From Pilaira anomala (Eukaryota; Mucoromycota; Mucoromycetes; Mucorales; Mucoraceae): a stretch of DNA of 64,000 nucleotides. Shown here one piece after another: positions 40,003-51,028 of the stretch; within the stretch, counting starts at the first letter, position 1; each line of letters opens with the position of its first letter. The notes under the pieces were generated by a model. The model did not search any database, was not told the DNA's origin, and saw nothing but the letters and a program-made list of their open reading frames with translations. The DNA is taken from NCBI GenBank assembly GCA_025716855.1, contig JAIXMQ010000036.1:62001-126000 (forward strand). The letters run 5' to 3'. Both the position numbers and the translations under genes were made by a program.

Positions 40003-41810
40003 TTACAAAAAGAAGTGAGTGTATTGTCTACTTTCAACATGAACTTCCATATCGGTCAATTTGTATTCATTCAATTCTTGTTTGATTTTCATTGCCATGA
40101 TAGGAGTTAATTTTTGACATGTAGCATTGGTATCACAACGACGATCATAATCAGCAGGAGCAAATGTCTCATGGACTTGAATTGTACTACAAAATTGAAT
40201 TCTTCTTGATTCCATCACCAAAGAACTGGTAGAAGATGAAGCAGGTCTTAATTTGGGTGATCCGTGTAAGCCTAATCCAAAATGAAGTCCTAATGCTTTT
40301 TTGTTCGAAAGGTAGTCTTCATCTGTCTTGACTTTAATTGAGGAGGATGTAGAGGGTGTAGGTGATGGTAATCCGGTTTCTGGTAAATGAATAAATCCTC
40401 TACTTTGTTGTTGAGGAGGGGGTAATCTTGTAAATGAAGAACGTGATGATATGACAGAATTGGGAGAATCAGGAGTTACATTATTATTATTATTATTATT
40501 ATTACTAGTATTACTATTATTTGTAGAACGAGCTAAAAAAAAAAAAGTATTGTTTAAATAAACATATATATTATAGATGATGCAATATATTTTACCTTTT
40601 AATCCACCTTTTCGTACATCTACTCTTAGTTCAGGTCTCTTTTCTTTCTTTTTATTATCCTCTTTTACTAATTGACGTAAATCACCTGATGAATGACGTC
40701 TAGTTTCTTGTGGTTTTTTACTTGTTGTAGTAACAGGTGTTGGCTTAATTTCAATTTCATTTGTACTACCACCTTTTTGAAATAGACTAGAGAGAGAAGC
40801 AATCGATCTTCGTCTAAAAGACATTTGTTTTGGTTGTTGTTCTCCTCCTCCTCTTGATAGTGGAGAAGATTCGGTGACAGCAGACATGGCAGAAGAAACA
40901 GATGAGACCGACCCATTTCTTTCAGAGAGAGCATCTAAATTATTATTGGATTTTAAATTATTCATACTAAATACTTTACGAAGTTTTTTAGTTAAGGATA
41001 ATTTGGTATTCATTGACATATCAGACTGAATAGACATGGCAGAGGTTGTAGATGTAACTGAAGGCCTTCGCTCGTTATTTTGATTTAAAGTATTAATCAT
41101 ACTTCGCCGTCTGACATTTTCAATAGATGATGGTTTATTTGATAATGTAGATGATGTAGATGAAGTTGGTATCGGTTGTTTTTGTTGTTGTTGTTGTTGT
41201 TGTTGTGTAGATTTTCTTGGTCGCGCATTACTATTATTGTTAATAATTGGTGTAGATGTGGATTTCTGTACTTGAATTTGAGTACTTGTACTTGATGAAT
41301 TACTTGAAACTCTGGTACGTGGTCGTTGTTTCTTTTGCTGTTGTAATTGTTGTTGTTGGTAGTAAGCTACACTTTTATTGTATTGACCTTGTGATTGTTG
41401 TTGTGGTTTTGCTTGAGGCTACACAATTACACGTTTTTAAGTTTAGTAAAAAAAAAAAAAAAAAATTTATAAAAATTTATAAAAATTTACTGCTATTAAA
41501 ATAATAATAAAAAAAAAAAAGTGCATAAAAAATGTTTATAAATAACCCAATCACCAAAAATAGTGTTGTTGTACAACTTGAATAAGGCGCGAAAAAAGAA
41601 AAAATAATAAAATAATGGAGGGGCATTTAATGAAATAAAAAAAAGGGGAGAAATATACATATAAAAAAAAAAAAAAAAAAAAAAGTTTACCTGGTGGTGA
41701 TCAAATCTTAGTGAGCCAGATAAATACGTTGCCAAAGCAACATCTTCATCTTCTGTTTGTTGATTTTTTTGCTGTAATAAGACTGGATTATGTTGAATTG
41801 TAGTTGCCAT
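40003..41810 (-). CDS. low-complexity protein with Bni4-like C-terminal domain (possible PP1/septin adaptor)
   Basis: Three exons (41810-41691, 41418-40596, 40532-40003) give 490 residues. Most is disordered: polyQ (about 41185-41210), Ser/Thr-rich, poly-Asn (an ATT/TTA repeat at about 40480-40507), with basic Ser-rich patches such as RRRSIASLSSLF. The C-terminal 66 residues (from 425) look conserved: RIQF, a candidate RVxF docking site for protein phosphatase 1, then VHETFAPADYDRR, ATCQKLTP, IKQELNEYK and EVHVESRQYTHFF. I recall this block from the C-terminus of yeast Bni4 and relatives, which tether chitin synthase III to septins with Glc7. That link is from memory and not searched. If correct, the protein would act near the chitin synthase encoded at 28.2 kb. 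Confidence 0.6.
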
Positions 41811-43945
41811 AGTGATGATTAATTTATTTTTTTTATTTTTTTTTTTGTGTTGGTTGTTAGTGTGAGTAAAAAAGAAGAGAGATAGAAAAAAAAAAAAGAG
41901 AGATTTACAATAAAGGAAAGGAGTAATAAATTGATTTAAATGGTGATTATTATTGGTATGTTTGTTGCGTATTTATATTTACAAAAGATTGTATGAATAT
42001 TTCTTAATAATTTGCATCAATAGATGAATCAAAAAAGAAAAAAGGTATGAAAAAAGAAAAAAAGAGAAAACAAAAAATGAAGAAAAAAGCAAAATAAATA
42101 TTATTTTTTTTATCAGTTGTACAAAAAAAAAACGCTATTACTCCGCTTGAAACAAATAAATTGTAATATTTATTGCCACCCCTTATTTTTTTTAATAGGA
42201 GGATATTTTTATACATAAAAAATTGTTTCCCTTTACCACTCATTACCGAAATGACACTATATAAATTACCTCTTCCCATTAGTACAATTGTTAATTATTA
42301 AATTATAATCTTAATAGGCTGATTTTATTATAGTGTAACTATTTGTTTAATGTGTTACTACACTAAAAAAAAAAAAAAAAAATATGATAATGGAAAGAGC
42401 CGTTTTTTTTTTTATTAAAAATATATTTTCTGTCACATTCAACTCATGTTTCTTTTTTCATATTAACCTGAAAAATGCAGAAAATAACTATGATTATCCA
42501 AAAGTAACAAAAGGCACGTGTGGCAAAAAGGAAAATAGTAAAAAGAGTAAAAATATATACCTTTGCCATTTTTAGAACCATATTCATTGTTTTTCTCTTT
42601 CTCTCTCTCTCTTTTTTTTTTTTACTCTTTTTCTCTGTTTCTCACCCTCTTTTGTACCTTATTAAAATAAAATTCTTTTTTTAATCTATAAACAAATTTT
42701 TACCAATGCAAACAATAAAACATTTGATTGGTCTTTTTATTCTATTTTCTTTGTGTTACCAACTATGATTCTTTTTGTAAACGCGATTTGGTTTTTTTTA
42801 TAAATAACGCGAACCAACCATAATAAAAGATTAAATATATCCTTTTTTTGTTTTTTTTTTTTTTACCAATTGTTCGTTTTTAAACAATGACAATAAATGA
42901 TTGCATCCGAGCTGCATGTATTATCTAAACTATCCTAAATGAAAAAAGTATACAGTCACGGTCGCATAAATTCTATGTATCCTGTTTTGAGAAATTAAAA
43001 TTGTTATCTCGGGTAACATTGTCATGTATCAATGCAGTAGTGGCTTTATTTTTTTGTACAAGATGGTACAATCGTCTTGAAATTAGAGTGATATAGTTCA
43101 AATATATAAAAAGGGACTAAACAAAAGTTTAAAAAAGTTTCTTAATTGTGGGAAACAGTTTCCCTGTAAATTATGTAGCCAATAAGTGCTATAGAGTTTA
43201 AGCTACTTTGATAAATATACCAATCGTCTCTTGTTTGAACATCCATTTTTATTCTTGTAAGTATACAAAGATTAAATCTATAAGTTAGAACAAGAACGGG
43301 CACTGATGTATTGACTATAAAATCAATTTTCAAACAACTTGGGGGGTTTAAACAAGCTTTGGCGCCATGGTCGATACAGTGCGTCCTAGTATTGCTCAAA
43401 ACAATGGCCTTAAATGAACATGCGAAAGCAATAATTCATTACGAAAGAGTTAACTACTGGGATCACTCTATCACTGATCTGTAAGAGGGTCCGCTGATTT
43501 TATGTAAGCTTCGTCTACAAGAAGAGGCTATATTTGCTACTGGTGACATGTATGATAAAGTCTCTCATCATGAAATAGAGAAGTGTCGATGCATTGGCTT
43601 ATGGTTTTTAAAGATTTTTTTTTTTGACAGTATGTATAGAGTTCGTACTGTCAGTGCATATCTTGCATTTATCACCTTTTTTTTTTTTTTTTGAACACAG
43701 AAATTGACAGGCGAATATACCTCTCTCCATTATGAAAGTTGATTTTATTTTATGTCCAGCACCGATAGCAGCCGAAGAGTATACATTGTGATACCACGGG
43801 TAATATGGTGCTTTTATAAAATAAAATCATCCAATTGTACCAAATAAAAACTTTATTTTTGGTATTTGACCCCCCTGAATAGGTTTTACTACAACAAGTT
43901 GAAATTCTATTTTTATTCTAATTTACAGGTTTATTTTTAATAATT
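41811..43945. other. 2.1-kb intergenic region with a possible ORF relic
   Basis: AT-rich with A/T runs and a TC-rich tract at about 42595-42612. Around 43400-43620 the plus strand has less AT-rich sequence that reads as short protein-like pieces (for example MALNEHAKAIIHYER at about 43403-43447) broken by a stop, possibly an old mobile-element or gene relic. No domain was recognised. No tRNA was seen. Confidence 0.4.
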
Positions 43946-45316
43946 TCAAGATTTATAAACATAAGGAGGGGGAGGGGGTAACGAAAAAGAGTCTATACTC
44001 GAACTTCGGCTGATAGGTGGACTATTCTGTCTAAACATCATTCTTTCTTTTCGAGTATATTCAGAGCTCTTCTTTTTATAATCTACATAACAAGGACAAA
44101 TAAAAAATCCTGTGCGTTTCTTTAATGCATCGTTCGCATCTTCTGCATCTATTGTTGTATCCGTCATTGATTCTTGATACGTAGGTAATGTAGTATAATC
44201 TTCTTTTAAACGACAATCAAGTATGGTAATAGGTGTTTCTAAATGAATATGAGTTCGTTCAGTGGTATTATCTGTCGTTTGTTCATCGCCCGAGTCTGAT
44301 GAATTGGTACTGGAGACAGCAGGTACAGAGAATTCAATATCTATTTTCAAATCATGTAAAAAGTTCATCTCTCTGAAATAGGTGGTATGATTCATTGTTA
44401 AACAGTTTGGAAGTGTAAACATGAATTTATATTGAAAGGGTGTAGCCCCAAGTGGAATATGTGCATTTTTACCGTAAAGTGCTCTACGGATTTGATCGGT
44501 AGGAATTTCATCGGATGATACCATCGCCTGTCTCATTTGTTCCGAGTCGCTTGTATTAGTAATGGATGCCAATTGTAATTTATAATCGTGTAATTCAGCT
44601 CTACGAGCGTTATATTCGGGTACTTCGTAGACTCTCTTTTCAGTCAGTACGACATTCATGGACTCGAGACGAACGTTCTTCATTTGAGTAGTGAGCGTAA
44701 TAGAGATAGGAAACTGCGTACCAGATGAAACGATCGATTTTTCAATATAGATAGTAGCATCACAAGCTGGCGTACGTCTTTCTGCTACAATCGAAGTCGT
44801 AGGTAAAGCATGTGAAGTCAGTGCATCGTCAGAGGGAGCCAAAGTACGTAACAACAAGATATTACGCCTACATCTTAAATTAGGTGTACTCATACCCGGA
44901 CGTTGAACAGTAGCCGATATATAATAATATACTTGTGCCATTTCATCTTCAATCGTTTCTACCATACGATTGGGTATTAAGAATTCAAATGGCCAACGAT
45001 GTAAACCAGCTGGTAACATTTGATTCTCTTCTGGACGACAGTCAAGAATAAGGTTTTGATCTAAAATTGTCTTTTCGTGATAGATTTTGGAACCACGATG
45101 GTGTCCTAACCCTTCAGGCCAGAGCATATTGGATTTACCTATTAACCTGACAAGTACTTGACTGGCGGTCATCGGACGAGATAAAACCAACTCTACTTCA
45201 CCTCGGAGTACATGCGTTGTAGGATCTGAAGGTGGTCCTCGAAGTAACACAACAGGTTCTGCTAATTCGATTGAGAGTTGTCTACTGCCTGTAAAGAAAG
45301 GAACTGCTATTGGCAT
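43946..45316 (-). CDS. arrestin-related trafficking adaptor (ART/alpha-arrestin)
   Basis: Intronless, 456 residues. The arrestin N-terminal domain starts at LSIELAEPVVLLRGPPSDPTTHVLRGEVELVLSRP and continues through GLHRWPFEFLIPN, the family's hallmark. The C-terminal domain includes SISITLTTQMKNVRLESMNVVLTEKRVYEVPEYNARR and IPLGATPFQYKFMFTLPNC. Two PY-type motifs for a Rsp5/Nedd4 ubiquitin ligase are visible: LPTYQES (about 389) and PPPPYVYKS at the extreme C-terminus. Alpha-arrestins bring the ligase to plasma-membrane transporters and trigger endocytosis. The cargo cannot be predicted. A Cys pair (FFICPCY) near the end might be palmitoylated (inference). The start at 45316 is directly before the arrestin fold. 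Confidence 0.85.
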   Translation of the reverse strand: MPIAVPFFTGSRQLSIELAEPVVLLRGPPSDPTTHVLRGEVELVLSRPMTASQVLVRLIGKSNMLWPEGLGHHRGSKIYHEKTILDQNLILDCRPEENQMLPAGLHRWPFEFLIPNRMVETIEDEMAQVYYYISATVQRPGMSTPNLRCRRNILLLRTLAPSDDALTSHALPTTSIVAERRTPACDATIYIEKSIVSSGTQFPISITLTTQMKNVRLESMNVVLTEKRVYEVPEYNARRAELHDYKLQLASITNTSDSEQMRQAMVSSDEIPTDQIRRALYGKNAHIPLGATPFQYKFMFTLPNCLTMNHTTYFREMNFLHDLKIDIEFSVPAVSSTNSSDSGDEQTTDNTTERTHIHLETPITILDCRLKEDYTTLPTYQESMTDTTIDAEDANDALKKRTGFFICPCYVDYKKKSSEYTRKERMMFRQNSPPISRSSSIDSFSLPPPPPYVYKS

Positions 45317-45688
45317 GTTTTACATAAATATTGAAAAAAAAAAAAGAAAGAAAAAGAAAGACAGAAATTATAGCAAATCGTAAAATTTATATAAAAAAAA
45401 CCAAATGTTTCAAAAAACTCAGTTCTATATTCCATTTTCTCCAGTGGTAATTGAATCGGAAGAGGTTCATATCCAATCATATCGTTAAAGAGGTCCATTA
45501 TTTGTCATGTTTTTGCATTTTTCCAATGCAGCATATTGCCCTTTTTGAGTTACAAAGAGTAGCGCCACCTTGCTTTTCCTTTCAATGTTTTTTTTATACA
45601 AAAAAATTTTTTTTTAACTTTTTTTTTTTTTTTTTTTTTTTATTGGATAATAATGTGGGAAAATTTTATTAACATTATCGTTTGCAAA
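45317..45688. other. spacer upstream of the arrestin gene, with a possible uORF or leader exon
   Basis: The minus strand holds an ORF starting at 45498 whose first 33 codons (MDLFNDMIGYEPLPIQLPLE...) have coding-like composition before it runs into T-rich sequence. It is in a different frame from the arrestin start and no good donor site was seen, so it was not joined. The rest is A/T runs and the 3' flank of the F-box gene. Confidence 0.35.
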
Positions 45689-47498
45689 TTATCGATATCT
45701 GCATTCAATCACACCTTGACTTACTTTAGTTCGAGCCCAGTTCACGGCATCTACACTGATTTTAGAGCAGTTGTTTAATACCAACTTATCTAAATGAGAC
45801 TGATGAGCAAGAACCAAAGCTTGTAAACCAATACCAGTGACACGATTACAGTTGGAAATATCTAATATCTTGAGCTTCTTTAAAGTATTAGCCATTTCAG
45901 TCAAGAGAGCATCATTTACATCCGGTAATCCAGCGAAATAAACGTGTTGCAATAAAGGACAACTGGTTACAATTGTATGTAACCCAATGGCATTCACTGT
46001 AGTTACATTTTGGATTCGAATTTTACATAGTTGAGGTAACCCAACGTCTTCAAGAAATTTAGGAAACTCTATCCCGACAGTTGGATCACAACCCAAAATA
46101 GTGAATTCTTGTATATTTGGGTTTATAACAAACAATGTCTTCATGACATGAGCATTAAAGAATCTTTCATCATAGATACCAAAGTTGAGGATACCTTTTC
46201 TTTTTGAGGGTTTGATGACTGTATCCTGTAATGACCAATTTATTTTCTCGGCTTTATGACCATAACTATAATGCAACGTCTCTAACGATCTATGTGTTGG
46301 TACAATCCTATCATAAAAGTGAGGAAAGTAAATGGTTTCCGAATAGAAATCAATGGTTTGTAATTGATGAGCCAGTTGAATGATACCCATACCAAGTTCA
46401 TTAGAACGAATATAAGATAGATTTGGAATCAATGGATGTTTAGCCTTTGTATAGTCTCTGCCTTTTCTTAAATTTAGGATAGATAAATGAGTTAACTCTG
46501 GGCATTTGGGAATAACTTCTTCAAGTACATCTGTTATAGTTAAAGTTGAATCATCAAATCGTAAATGCTTAATATTCTTTCCAACCAATCTCAACATCCT
46601 AGCCAATGGGGTTATAAAAATATCACATCCTTTAAAATCTTTTTTTTTTTTATATACATCTTTAACAGTCAGTTTCTTTCTTTCTCTCTCTCTCTCAAAA
46701 AAAAAAAGTGTTTTTTCGTTCTCTTTATGATTTACCTAAGCTTTCAATATATTGACAATTTTCATCAACTAAGCTCTGAAGGATATTGGTGATAGTATTT
46801 GGATTCGCGTTATGAATACAAAAGCTTCTGACATGTTTCCCTTGAGCATAATGTAAATACTTTCGAATCACATTCTGAGTCACTCGATGATTCCCAAAAT
46901 CCAAATCTCTCCACATCCCAGACCAATTCATTGAAAACTCACGCCATTTTTTCGATACTGCTAAACACTGTACACGACGATCAAAAGTCAAGTGAGAAAA
47001 GATCAAACCAAGCACATCATAAGGTAATAAAGTCATGATATCTACTCTAGGCTTGTTCGCCTTTTCTGCTTTTGTCTTCATCTCTGCAATCAAGTTATAT
47101 TTTGGATCGTTCGGGTTCACTTTACGTAAACCATGCGTATACAATTGAATTGCTTTTGCATACTGCTTTTTGGATCCGAATAATTTTCCACCACGTAAAT
47201 AGCCTCTTGCGTCTGACGGGTCTAACTTGACCATACGACCTGCATCTTCAATAGCGTTCTTGAGTTTATCCATCCTTTCATAACATGCTGCTCGAGAATC
47301 CAACAATGAGAGCTCAGTTGGATTTAAAGTTAACCCGCGGGTGAATAAACTGATGGCCTCCTTAAGTCGACCTTGACTAAACGCTTGCTTTGCGTCGTTG
47401 AAGACAAGTTGCCAAGGTTCTGCGTTATAAAAGTCCGTTTGGATTCTTTTATTGGGCTGTGGGTTGGGGTTTTGTTGGGTTGCTTTTCTTTTATACAT
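45689..47498 (-). CDS. TPR / F-box / LRR protein (Pof3/Dia2-like)
   Basis: Two exons (47498-46736 and 46629-45689) encode 567 residues. In order: tetratricopeptide repeats (about 30-137: FNDAKQAFSQGRLKEAISLFTRGLTLNP, AACYERMDKLKNAIEDAGRMVKLDPSD), an F-box (about 150-195: IMTLLPYDVLGLIFSHLTFDRRVQCLAVSKKWREF with WSGMWRDLDF), then leucine-rich repeats to the end (TLKKLKILDISNCNRVTGIGLQAL, LDKLVLNNCSKIS). This domain order defines S. pombe Pof3 and S. cerevisiae Dia2, the SCF ubiquitin-ligase substrate receptors acting in replication and genome stability. The intron junction (G+GA) gives ESLGCDIFITPLARML. A CACTA-like element lies 125 bp upstream of the start codon. Confidence 0.85.
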
Positions 47499-47620
47499 TG
47501 TCGAAATGGTGAAAGAATAAAGACAAATAAAAGAAAGAAAGTGAGTGATAACAATCTCAACCCCTTAATATTTTTTTCCCCCTTTTTTTGTGACGATTTT
47601 TCGTTGTTTCTTTGCTTTGC

Positions 47621-47623
47621 ATG
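47621..47623. repeat. target-site duplication ATG, left
   Basis: Three bases ATG immediately left of the CAC terminus. The same trinucleotide, in the same orientation, follows the right terminus at 51029-51031. A 3-bp match alone could be chance (1 in 64); with perfect terminal repeats and CAC ends it supports CACTA-type insertion. Confidence 0.6.
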
Positions 47624-47646
47624 CACCTGGGGATTTTCGAGTGACC
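47624..47646 (+). repeat. left terminal inverted repeat of the CACTA-like element
   Basis: 23 bp beginning CACCTGGGGATTTTCGAG, identical to the reverse complement of 51006-51028. The sequences diverge right after it, though both sides continue with AT-rich DNA punctuated by ACC or ACCC units. Confidence 0.8.
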
Positions 47647-48377
47647 AAAACCCGAAATTAATGACCCAAAGCCTATATTAACCTCAAAATTACCTAAACA
47701 GGACTACAGATGCCACTAAGTTCATCGGGCTATTAAAATAAATAATATAAAAACCCATAGAATACCAAAAAAAAATTATTTAACAAACATTCTAATAGTA
47801 ATGTATTTAATATTATTTTATTTATGAAAAATTGAGAGCTTTTACGATATTACATGTGTCGCTTACATTTTTAAAAAAATTCTATGTATTTTAAAAAAAA
47901 TAAATAGAGAAAATATCTCTTAATGCATGATTCTGACACCGCTACTATGAAAATAATATATGTACATTGAAAGTCAATAATATGATTTCAATAAAATAAT
48001 CAATAAATAAAAATTCTATCTTCTGTGATTCATATATTTTTACATGTACTAATAGATAGAAAAACAAGTTATTTTATGATACCAAATTTATCTTTTTACG
48101 AGTTATATATAGTTGTCTACGATTTTAAAACACTTCTGCCTATATAATTATATTTGTATAAAAAATAAATCAACAAAAAACTTTAATTGGCTTAAAAGCT
48201 TTTTTTATTAAAAACTGGATTTCAAAGAGAGAAATAGCTTACAGCCGGAGTAGAGATAATATATGAAAATTTTTCAGCGGTGTGAGAATAAGAAAAAAAA
48301 AATAGCAAAGGTACAAAAAATAAAGGACAAAAAAAAAAGGGAAAAGGGGACTGTAATTTTACTTGAAGAATATTAAG

Positions 48378-49801
48378 TCAGACGGGTTTCCTAAATATTT
48401 TCCTCATGTCTTTTTTAAACGCTACTTCAGGTCTGAATACCATCTGTTGTGAAGAGAATTCAGTAAGAACATCCCTTTTTGGACTATACACCAAACCTAC
48501 CAAAGTCTCAATATATCGCACGCATCAAAGATAGCGTGGTCACGCGTACCCACCTTAGCAAAGCTAACAGTAGGAATAGCAGTATTAAAGTAGGCAGCTT
48601 CTTGAAACTGTGCCATTTCCGCAAAGCAGAAATGGCTGCCGGCACCATCATAATTGTATTGGAATGAAAAAAAAGAACAAGACTCGAACAAAGTAACACT
48701 TGGTTTCAACTTTTTGAGTCTGTATGTAGAGTAAAAAAGTCAGTTTGATACTTAAATAAGCATGATAGCAACAATACTTACGCGTTTCTTTTAGTAGCAC
48801 TGGATATTATGTATTCGCCTTTTTTTGTTGTACTCTTGTTGCTTCTCATTGAGAGATCCGAACTGTAAAAAGTATTATCACACCAAAGCTTAGGCGCAAT
48901 AATCATTTCCTGACAAAAAAATGGGAGGGAAATGACGGGCAGTACAACTTTCTCTACGAGCAATATAATTCAACATAGCAAGCACCCAAGTACCAGTAAT
49001 ATAGCCTGCAATTTTAGACTTGCCAAGGTCTATTTCTTGCCTGAGTTCTTCGGTATTGTAGCTACTTGCGAATGGCCCCCAGAGTTGGGGTAAGCCTTCT
49101 TCAAGAGGATGTTCTAAATAAATAGGCTTTACTAAGGCACTACGTTCTTTTTCTTTCTTTTCAAAGACTACCATTCCTGACAGTTCAAGATAGCTGAAGA
49201 TTGCCTGCGGAAATCCCGATAAGTTCGCTTACCTTCATTACTCGCTTCAGCTTACTAATGCCTCTTTCCATACTTCTCGAAGACAGGCAACACAAAGGAC
49301 TATGTATAAAGATATACGAATTTTGTAAGTTATCCTATTGATGAAAATTATTACGATATCATTGAATTACCCCATACGACGAATGATGTTAGGTACATGC
49401 AAAAGTAGATGCATGTTTGCACGGATGACAGTACGAGAAATTATTTTTTGAACGAGGCATTTGTTGAGGTAATTAAACCAAGTAGAAAATGAGCTATAGA
49501 GGAAAATTTGTAAAGTTAGTTTTTTTTTTAACATATTCACTTACTTTTTAATGTCATACAAATCTTCTGGAGTAATACACCATCGCAGTCCGTGACAAAG
49601 CGCAGAAATAACATCCTTGCAATCAGGCGGACAGAATGAAGCAATCAATAAAGGAACAATATGAACCAGCCATGAGATCCAGTCTACACTTCGGTAATTG
49701 CCTTTTTGATTGTCAAAACTTTGACAAGCGAAGCTTCTACTGAACGTTCCTGCGAGTATATATTTGCTACGACTTCTCTTGCCCTCAGTTTTGACCCTCA
49801 C
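48378..49801 (-). pseudogene. decayed Tnp2/DUF4218-like transposon gene (C-terminal part)
   Basis: Minus-strand exons with sound splice sites can be followed. 49801-49545 reads ...RSVDWISWLVHIVPLLIA ... HGLRWCITPEDLYDIK. 49493-49371 reads ANMHLLLHVPNIIRRMG. From 49299 down, PLCCLSSRSMERGISKLKRVMK. Further pieces are LELSGMVVFEKKEKER ... (49198-48909), IIAPKLWCDNTFYSSDLS (about 48910-48780) and YNYDGAGSHFCFAEMAQF ... (48720-48500). The HLLLHVPNIIRRMGP ... ER ... KLKR pattern recalls the region after the catalytic domain of Tnp2-type (CACTA) transposases. At least two frame breaks are visible (about 49200 and about 48500), and a 28-nt intron that would cure the first is implausibly short. The DDE domain was not found. 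The family call is from memory. Confidence 0.5.
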
Positions 49802-49864
49802 GTCTTTCCGGCACCTTTCCCAGTTTTACGTTGTCGTATCATTCAACCAGGTACTGATGGGTAA

Positions 49865-50056
49865 GATGAGTTCTCCATTCCTGGCTTTGGCGAACCTGAT
49901 ACTCGTTTGTTTAATCAAATGATATCGGGTGTTGTCAATAACAATACGGCCAGAGAGGCTCATCCTGGGAACCCTGAGGTGCCAAGAAGAAAGAGGGGAA
50001 GACCTTGTAAGGCTACCAACGAAGGTAATGGCCCAAACTGTCCCCGTTTAGATTAG
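49865..50056 (+). pseudogene. ORF fragment with AT-hook-like motif
   Basis: After an in-frame stop at 49862-49864, an open frame of 63 codons reads DEFSIPGFGEPDTRLFNQM ... and ends in RRKRGRPCKATNEG before a TAG. The RKRGRP core is an AT-hook-like minor-groove binding motif. Coding-like sequence continues upstream of the stop (FPAPFPVLRCRIIQPGTDG, same frame). It lies inside the CACTA-like element, on the strand opposite the transposase-like gene. It could be a relic of the element's second, DNA-binding protein or of an older insertion. Function unknown. Confidence 0.4.
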
Positions 50057-51005
50057 TTTTCTTTTATATACTTAATAAATCTGCACCGTAAAGTGGGTAA
50101 TAAACTTCAAAAAAAAACACTTAAGTCTTTTTTTTTTTTTTTTACCTGTGACTAGTAATTAATATAAACATTTAAAAAGGATAGTTTTTTTTTCAAGTCT
50201 GCTTTTCTTTCTTTCTTTCTTTAATAACTTGGTAAATATAATAAAGTTAATAATATTGATTCAATAGGCACAAACAATACATGAATTCCCTTTCATATAA
50301 TTAAATGGTAAACCGTAAGTAAGCTTTTCTCTCTGAATATATAATTAATAAACCTAATGACATTATCTTTTAGAAGTAAAAATAACAAAAGCATAGTCCC
50401 CTTTTCTCTCATATTCTATTATTGTGCTCTTTGGTAAGTTTATTAATAATATAGTATAAACAAACAAACATTAATAAATATATATGTATAGAATTTTCAT
50501 GGTTTATTTTCCCGGTATACCTGGTACTATATTGCTACTCCCATATTGCGAAGATGTGTATAAGGTAGGTGTTGTAATAAGCTCGAATTATTCGCGTATT
50601 CTGTATTGCTTCTGATGCATTAGAGCAACGTTTCCCCTATGTAATATATATTTTCCCCATAGTATTATAATAACATACCCCCCTCCTATAATGTATATCT
50701 TATTTAAATAATTCCTGTCATTCAATAAATAAAAAAAAATTTATATACAATATATTTTGAACCGTTTCATTTAAAAAGTTTTTTTTATCAAATTCCTAAT
50801 CGTAAAATCCAAGCTAATATCAAAGCGTCCTAATGGCAAAATTTTTGAAGCGTCGCCGTAATTTTGATTGACAGCAATGACCCATCTCGGTCGTTTTATT
50901 GTTTTCAGGTCACTCCCGATATAATAAATAGGTCATTTATTTTTTTTTGGGTAGTTGGGAGTGATCAAGCTGAGTTGAATTTTTGGGTAGTTTTATTTAA
51001 TTTTA

Positions 51006-51028
51006 GGTCACTCGAAAATCCCCAGGTG
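51006..51028 (-). repeat. right terminal inverted repeat of the CACTA-like element
   Basis: Perfect 23-bp inverted copy of 47624-47646, ending ...CCCCAGGTG. Followed by ATG at 51029-51031, matching the left flank. Confidence 0.8.

Larger units (their letters stand above)
47624..51028. mobile_element. CACTA (En/Spm)-like DNA transposon, 3,405 bp, complete ends
   Basis: The two ends are a perfect 23-bp inverted repeat (47624-47646 and 51006-51028) starting CACCTGGGGATTTT. The bases directly outside both ends are ATG (47621-47623 and 51029-51031), a 3-bp target-site duplication. CAC termini plus a 3-bp duplication define the CACTA superfamily. Subterminal sequence at both ends is rich in short GACC or TACCC units, also usual in this group. 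Inside, on the minus strand, is a decayed spliced gene similar to the C-terminal part of Tnp2-type transposases (48378-49801). A short plus-strand frame with an AT-hook-like motif lies at 49865-50056. The catalytic DDE part is not recognisable, so the copy is probably non-autonomous. 50060-51005 is noncoding. Confidence 0.75.

Noticed and set aside
45307..45498. Joining the ORF at 45498 to the arrestin gene as a first exon
   Set aside because: No credible donor/acceptor pair keeps the frame, and the arrestin fold already begins at the 45316 start.
49206..49233. 28-nt intron GTAAGC...GCAG in the transposase-like gene
   Set aside because: It would restore the frame but is far shorter than any other intron here (55 nt or more); a frameshift in a decaying copy is more likely.
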